Shown: positions 58,091-64,000 of the stretch, piece after piece | Layout: each line of letters opens with the position of its first letter | Numbering within the stretch: position 1 is the stretch's first letter | DNA from: Sipunculus nudus | Taxonomy: Eukaryota > Annelida > Sipuncula > Golfingiida > Sipunculidae | Reading direction: 5' to 3' | Length of the DNA: 64,000 nucleotides | NCBI GenBank assembly: GCA_026874595.1 | Contig: CM049321.1 | Location: forward strand, 25,781,479 to 25,845,478 | The notes under the pieces: model-generated | Seen by the model: the letters and a program-made list of their open reading frames with translations, nothing else | The model's database searches: none | Told to the model about the DNA's origin: nothing | Position numbers and translations under genes: made by a program

Positions 58091-60400
58091 CATTCCGGCA
58101 TCCCACCTTTTTTTAACTAGTTAGAATGTATATGCTTATTGGGAATAAATCTAAACACACAATGAACTACTAACTTACAAGATACACATAGGAGCCATGA
58201 CGACATAAGACTGAGTTTTATATTGCCTATGTAGAACTGAGGGAACGTGTAATGGAAATACTAACACAAGCTTTTAAGTGATTCTGATTACAAATGTCAC
58301 AAGAAGCGTGTTTTGTGACAGGGCCGTGTATCCACAAACTGGCTTTACTGTGGTTCCCAGAATGAACCGAGGTGTCCCAAAAACTGGCTTAACTCCGGTT
58401 TTCCCCAGAATCAATCCAGATTTTCCACAACCTGGCTTAAATCCGGGTTTCCCAGAATCAACCCAGTTGTGCCAAAAACTGGCTTAATCATAGGTTTTTC
58501 CTTATCCACACTCGCGAGTTTACTCCACTGTTAATTACAGTCACATTGCAAAATATTTCATGCTGATGAGTTACTTGTTAGAATAGACATAGCTTAATGA
58601 ATAAAGGAATAAGAATGGGTTGAAACATGAAAACAGGCATACACAGCATGTTCTCTCATGTATTATGCTTCTTATGTATTTTACTTCGATAAATTTAATT
58701 TGTAACCTTATCTTTCAAACGTAGACCTGTGATGGTACACTAATTAGTCTAAAGTAATAAGCCTTTAAAGATATGATAAGCCTCGATGTGCTACATGCTT
58801 TTACTATACACAGAACAGAACATTGAAAGGTATTATATACATGTGACTTACATGATATACGATATAGGCTGAATTATATCATCGACACGAATTTAAAGAC
58901 TTTTGAACCTGGATCAGTTGTGTTGTATCTAGGTTTTCGATCAATTGAAGAACATCTGCTGTAAATTTATTTTATCATAATGACCTGGATATTAGAGAGT
59001 TTGAAAATCGAAAGGCAATAACAGGTCAATGTCTTGATATATGATTACATTATTCTGTACTTTATATGTTGATCTATGATGTTTATATGCTTATGCCATT
59101 TATCCATTTATAATTGCTCGAATTGTGGAGAATTCTATTGCAGATTGTATGTGAATGTTATCCAGACTACAGGGTATGGCACTCAATAGGAGTCAATGAG
59201 AGAGATAAAGCCAACCAAATAGGTAATCAGTGCATGTATTTGAAAAAAAGTTTTTATGTAAACCCCCTCCCCCGCCCCTATACATACACCCACACTCTTA
59301 GGCCCAAGGGTGGTAAGTGTAACCCTTTTATGAGAAATTACGTTAATTCCATCAATTTGCATAAAAAATCCATTGTATTTCTTCTCAGTCTACATGCGTC
59401 ACGTGAAAACAGCTAGGACTTCTTAACTGAGTGCGTTTAGCAATTTAGGTCAGTGCTGTGTTAGTTTTAGAGGTAAGGGAATTAAATATAATGCAATACA
59501 TTTAAGTGAGACCTAGGTCTATATTTCTTTCGTGCTTCATACCATTCATGCCTATGGTTTTAATCAAAATTAAAAACCAAGTAACAGATCTGAAGTTTTA
59601 TTAATATTTGAAGAAAACTATGTTAGGGTATTTTATGGTTTTAATGTCTTTTATTGGTTTGATGTCATATCGTAGTACATGTATATTATTGAATCATGTA
59701 CATTACTTATCTAGCCTAACTAATTTCCAAATCTAAGACTGCATCATAATTTAATGATTTTTTTTATAGTAATCTTTTTATGCAATTGCTTGCTTGTAAT
59801 AGCGTTTTAGAGCAAACACCATGGATTTTACGCTTTACAAATAAAATATATTATTATTAATATTAAATATTATCTATTTGGCACGCATGATTCTGTAAAT
59901 TCATTATTTAATATTTGGTATTTTTTTGGGGGTGATGCAGTATATGATTCAGAGTAGGAAATTGGTCCAAATACTGCGTTGAAAGTACATGTTTTATGTT
60001 TTATTATTTTTTTTTTTCAAAATTTCTCAAACACGTGTGAGGGGGATACCCACACCCACATCCTTTCGCTACACTTGTAGAATGGGTCTCCAGCCCCATC
60101 CCCTCCAACACACACCTTTAAAAAAGGTTGTTTTGTATACGCAAAGCCACGTGTTCAGGTTTTACAGACGGATGGCTTGTAAGGCACCTGGGACCACTTT
60201 CTAAGAAGACAAACACCTCTTTTAGCGTTTGGGACGCATGTAAAGAAAAAAATAAAACGTTCCCGGATTCAATTTTCCCGGAATCAACCCAAGCATTGAC
60301 TTACGTTTAAATATGTCTTAAGGTGTAACCCACAACTACGTCTGAAGATCATCCTAATTGCTGAACTAGCTTGTGTTCCCCAATAATTTATAAGACAGGA
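58091..60400. other. 3' flank of pseudogene D and spacer
   Basis: Apart from the minisatellite at 58320-58490 no gene or known repeat was recognised. Low-complexity C/A-rich stretch at 59260-59300. Confidence 0.5.
58320..58490. repeat. About 58-bp minisatellite, three units
   Basis: Units of the form 'aaaactggcttaactccggt' followed by 'cccagaatcaaccnag'. A decayed counterpart is at 55375-55515, and a single related piece ('cccggaatcaaccca') at about 60270-60295. Confidence 0.75.
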
Positions 60401-60704
60401 CAGCTGTTACATATGCTATACCTAGCTTTTTTTGTGACATTATATGTTCATCTCAAACATATCTTTTCCTCACCGATTGTAGCCCTTTCTGCGCTTCAGT
60501 AAATACTTTGTGTCCAGATATAAACTAAGAATCACTGAAGAAGTTAATACACCACTGAAATAGCTGTACTCTTAATGTCAGAGAATATATCACAAAGTGA
60601 GTGTATCACTGGGCCAAACAAGTGATTTTAATATCATTTTCAGCATTGGCGGCTTCGGATTATCAGTCAGCCGTATTCGGATTTATATTTATTAAAAGAT
60701 TCTT

Positions 60705-61060
60705 TTTGGTAGAGGTAATTGCATACATTTTTATTGCTGTCTTATCTTATTCTTAATCTAAATATGTTAATTTCCAAACTTTCATTTCGGCTTGGGACTA
60801 CATGACAGAGCCCAACTCTCCCCTCCTATCATACTATTTTTGTATCCTGGTGTCACCCTGGCCCGGTTTCTGCCGCACCTACGGGTCCTCTAAATAGTAA
60901 TCATCCTCTTGGCTGGGACATTACATCGAGAAACCCAAAAGAGACACTTTAGTGTGAGTGATACACGGCTGTGGGTCACAACCTTCCGAATTAAGCCTAC
61001 AGAGCACTCATCCTGGGTTGGGGCCGACCGTGAAAATCTCACCGCCCTCACATGGCCCTT
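60705..61060 (-). mobile_element. tRNA-derived SINE, copy 3 (head truncated)
   Basis: Body words 'cctggtgtcaccctggcccgg' region, 'gcacctacgggtcc' and 'ccgaccgtgaaaatctcacc' match copies 1 and 2. The tRNA-like head beyond about 61060 is not recognisable. Flanking sequence (about 60480-60700) matches 49050-49370, showing it was copied with the surrounding block. Confidence 0.72.
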
Positions 61061-61539
61061 TCAACCAGGGGGTCCCCGACGTTTTGCTGATCAAAAGAGT
61101 ATAATTTTATCATTAGATATAGGTTCACAATTTTTTAACGAAACTATCTAAATGTTAATGAAATGCAGGGTTTCAGAAATGAATAAAAAATAACAAAACG
61201 ATTGATAATATGATATGATATGATTCCCCTACTCCAACGACCCTGTGGTATTCCGCCGTTTAAACCTCGAATAAAAAGTTCATGCAGGTTTAATATATCT
61301 TAATTTTTAAGTAAAGCATTTTTACTTTTTGTTTCAGAAGATATAATATTCCCTGTTATTTTATTCTCAAATTGCTTCGGTATTGCTTAAATTTTTATTA
61401 CAAATTAAATAAAAATCCTACACCCTCAGCCTGTATACAGCCTCAACTGTCACGATTCCCTGAAAACACTTGTGCCCACCACAACCCACTGATAACATTT
61501 TTAGACACTCGTCATGTGACAGGTATACCCACCCTCCGT

Positions 61540-61930
61540 CCGTTAACTTTTAGTATAGCCGCGATAACTTTGATGGATTTTCGCGAAACTCACCACAAGT
61601 ACTTACAAACAGATTATTTGCCCCAGTTCGATAGTGGGCAACGTCCCCGCATATTTAATAAGGTCACGGGTCACTCGACTATTTTCTGGTGTCGCCGCGA
61701 TAACTTACAAAGAATATGAAGAATTTTGATGAAACTTATGCGAAATCCATGCATATCTAATATGGTCAGAGGTCACCGCACTTTTGAGGCACCTTGGTGA
61801 CTTACCAGAAATCCAATGGATTTTCATGAAACTCATTATACATATTTACAAATAGACTTTCTCACCTGATTTACATTCTCATCAAAATTCACGCATATTT
61901 AATGATGTCGGAGGTCAATAGATGCACTAT
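61540..61930. repeat. Degenerate repeat of about 140 bp, two to three units
   Basis: Words 'gatggattttcgcgaaactca', 'catatttaataaggtcacgggtca' and variants recur at about 61570/61715/61815 and 61650/61755/61895. Not present in the gene C flank, so inserted after the duplication or lost there. Confidence 0.6.
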
Positions 61931-62149
61931 GGGCGTATTATGCACGTTTGCGGTGCTCTTGTTATTATTCCGCCCCTGCATATGGGTTTAGTATAACAAA
62001 TCCCTCCTGCCGGTACACATTGGCAGATGACAAAAATAATTAATGTTGTCCTGCATGATAAATCTTGCTCTAACGGTTAAGTTTCTTAGAACTTTAGTTC
62101 CCCTCTCCCCCCCCCCCCCCACCCTCTGGGCTTCTGACACACCTTTTGG

Positions 62150-62510
62150 TTTAGAGATTATTCCTTAATCTTTTGCTATGGCTTAGTAATTAAACATACC
62201 TTAATCTTGGCTGTAGCTAAGTAAACATTCCTAAATCTTAGCTGGGGCTTAGTAAACTTGGCAGTTGCTTAGATAACATTCCTTAATATTAGTTGTGACT
62301 TAGTAAACATAAGAAAAACTTTGCTGTGGCTTAGTAAACATTTCTCAATCTTGACCGTGGCTTAGTAAACATTCCTTAATATTGGCTGTAGCTAAGTAAA
62401 TATTTCTTTATCTTAGCTGTGGCTTAGTAAACTTCCCATAATCTTGGCTGTCGCTTAGTAAATAAGTAAAACATTGGCTGTTTCTTAGTAAACATTCCTT
62501 AATCTTTTCT
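62150..62510. repeat. About 33-bp minisatellite, roughly eleven units
   Basis: Imperfect units of the type 'ttggctgtggcttagtaaac' plus 'attccttaatc'. Related units occur at 50820-50910 (gene C flank) and, inverted, at 33895-34025 (gene B flank). Confidence 0.8.
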
Positions 62511-63498
62511 TACACCACCTGTCAAGGCAACCAGTATTATAACCCTAGTAGCGTCTCTAAGATACACATACTTATGAACATCCATATTTGTATATATACA
62601 TTTATCTAAAACGATTTATAGATATCTTAATTAAAAAAACAATTACAGTACTATAAATACTTCTGTCAATTTACCTGTTTAAAATAGTTTGTGGTACAAA
62701 TCCCATGACAAAGATTCATGAAAATTCTGTGGCTAAAGAAAGTGTTGAAATGATGGCAGCATATCATAAATATGAGCAAATACAGAATACGTTTCTTAGA
62801 TAATGTGGAATATGTAACTATAGAACGCGATGTACAAAGTTTGAATTTGGAATTTAATTAAAACCAGACCTCCATATGAATCAACTGTCTTTTCTCAGAC
62901 CACACATACAAGAATCTACATCTGCAGTGAAAACATTTTCCAAATGTTATGTCACACTAGCAAACTTTAAACCATACTTAAATACTATGGGTGTTATATA
63001 TTTTGACTATTATGCTATTTACGATCAAAACATACATTTATTTAAAATACATTGCAAGTCAATATCACAATGTTCCGAGCAGTGTCTTTATTAATTTGTG
63101 TTCGAGTATGATATTTTTAGAATTCAGATCCAGTCACCAGGTTACACGACATGTAACTTGTGTAAAAATATCTTTTACAACAAAAATAATTATCAATGAA
63201 ATATATTATATTAATTTAAAGCAAGTTCTAGAAAATCAGCTACAACCCCAAATCTACACTTAAGCTTTACGTTTTGGTCAATAAATATTCAGACAATCAG
63301 TCTATGCATGACATTGCAATATCAATTAATTTGCTTATTTTTTTGATGATACGGAATATGTCATGGAAATGAGGTCCAGTAACAATACTTGACTATCCAT
63401 ACATCTTCTTGAAAGATTCAGGCCCTTTGCAATGTGAGCAATTTTTCTTGACAGAGAAAAGTTCAGAGATGACATTTTAACTTCAGAGCAACTGAGGC

Positions 63499-64000
63499 TT
63501 AGAAAAGACTTGGAAACACGATGGGCCTTTGAAACCAATCTGTTGTCATGATGTCGCTGAGCCATGGCTCAGCACCTTGTTCTTCTACGTCATCGTCATA
63601 ATCTCCGTCTACCTTCATTTCTTCAGCGCCTTCATGGTTCTTACAAGAAGACATACCTTCTCGTTCTTGCCTACGCCATCGGCGCCTGACTGCCTTAAGT
63701 GTCTTCTTGATCCAGACTTGACTTACAAAACTTTCTTTCATCAAGGATTTTTCACACGTGGCCTCTGTTAGGCTGTCAAAAAAGCTGCATTTCATGTATT
63801 CAGTGAATGCATCAGTAGGCAAGTAAAACGAGGGACACGGCGGAATTTCCGTAAACGTGTCCTTGAAAGGGTGGTATATACCCGCCTGCAGAAAAGCACT
63901 TTTACCTGGTTGCAAAAATAGATAGATATCTCCGTCTCTGCCGTAGTGGGTCTTCATGATGTCTTGCTTTGAAAGAGTGTGGGGCCGCTCTTTAGGGAAC
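63499..64000 (-). CDS. BTB-BACK-kelch-like protein, copy E (C-terminal part)
   Basis: Open from the window end to the stop at 63499. It encodes the last propeller strands (FPKERPHTLSKQDIMKTHYG, DIYLFLQPGKSAFLQAGIYH), the conserved PPCPSFYLPTDAFTEY block, the basic KAVRRRWRRQ helix, an acidic stretch (DGDYDDDVEEQ) and the tail PWLSDIMTTDWFQRPIVFPS. Closest in tail and flank to copy C, which has the same orientation. The rest of the gene, including BTB and BACK, lies beyond the window. No break seen in the visible 167 codons. Confidence 0.88.
   Translation of the reverse strand, partial: FPKERPHTLSKQDIMKTHYGRDGDIYLFLQPGKSAFLQAGIYHPFKDTFTEIPPCPSFYLPTDAFTEYMKCSFFDSLTEATCEKSLMKESFVSQVWIKKTLKAVRRRWRRQEREGMSSCKNHEGAEEMKVDGDYDDDVEEQGAEPWLSDIMTTDWFQRPIVFPSLF

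Larger units (their letters stand above)
61061..63498. other. 3' flank of gene E
   Basis: Colinear with the 3' flank of gene C. Contains the degenerate repeats at 61540-61930 and the minisatellite at 62150-62510. C run at about 62108-62120. No other gene recognised. Confidence 0.6.

Noticed and set aside
58278-58487. 69-codon ORF with repeated PQTG/FPRIN words
   Set aside because: Encoded by the 58-bp minisatellite; no sign of selection for protein.

Overview
The window looks like AT-rich, intron-containing, repeat-dense metazoan nuclear DNA. It is probably from a lophotrochozoan, most likely a mollusc. The basis is a local expansion of BTB-BACK-kelch-like genes, long (TA)n tracts, a Penelope-like element, a Gypsy-type element with integrase ahead of reverse transcriptase, tRNA-derived SINEs, and an insert resembling the tandem-repeat Pearl/Helitron elements known from bivalves. 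The taxon is an inference; no species marker was recognised.

Host genes. The only convincing host genes are one paralogous family of BTB-BACK proteins with a divergent kelch-like C-terminal half. Copies A (1653-3713, +), B (28938-30998, +), C (52186-54252, -) and E (63499-64000, -, cut by the window end) have intact main exons. Copy D (56192-58090, +) is a decayed, divergent paralogue. Two more fragments lie at 3879-4110 and 54960-55150. The flanks are duplicated too: A with B on the plus strand, C with E on the minus strand about 11.3 kb apart. Small first exons with homologous upstream sequence can be proposed for B (21879-21884) and C (54314-54343). If these are right, B has a roughly 7 kb intron that holds a Penelope-like element and a pogo-like MITE.

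Mobile DNA, left to right: LINE RT relic (1-1164, -); about 1 kb retroposon with a U1-snRNA-like 5' end inside the 3' flank of copy A (4431-5440); tRNA-SINE with a 14-bp target duplication (9313-9735, -); truncated Gypsy/Gmr1-like copy with one LTR and gag, ending in a poly(A) tract (10991-13820, -); L1-type ORF1 relic (14222-14752, -); second LINE relic (16300-17440, -); non-autonomous hAT with perfect 8-bp target duplications (18419-20206); Penelope-like element with inverted terminal repeats and hammerhead-like cores (23870-26736); pogo/Tigger-like MITE with TA duplications and an internal pair of identical 240-bp repeats (26979-28609).

The largest structure is a complete but nested LTR retrotransposon at 34977-47063 with 4-bp target duplications. 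Its order is LTR, PBS, gag, protease, INTEGRASE, reverse transcriptase, RNase H, PPT, LTR. Integrase before RT is the Gmr1 arrangement. Its 5' LTR is split by a roughly 1.96 kb tandem-repeat insert. Its RT gene is split by a 3405-bp foldback-type DNA element (42199-45603) with 8-bp target duplications, long inverted ends, and a core of about 17 units of about 117 bp. Each unit carries an inverted GTGGTCAC-type motif that also occurs near the element ends.

The right part (48.9-64 kb) is two copies of the C/E gene block, each with a tRNA-SINE and a short minisatellite downstream of the gene. The decayed D copy sits between them. All coordinates of relics are by eye; no alignments, Pfam searches or divergence counts were run.
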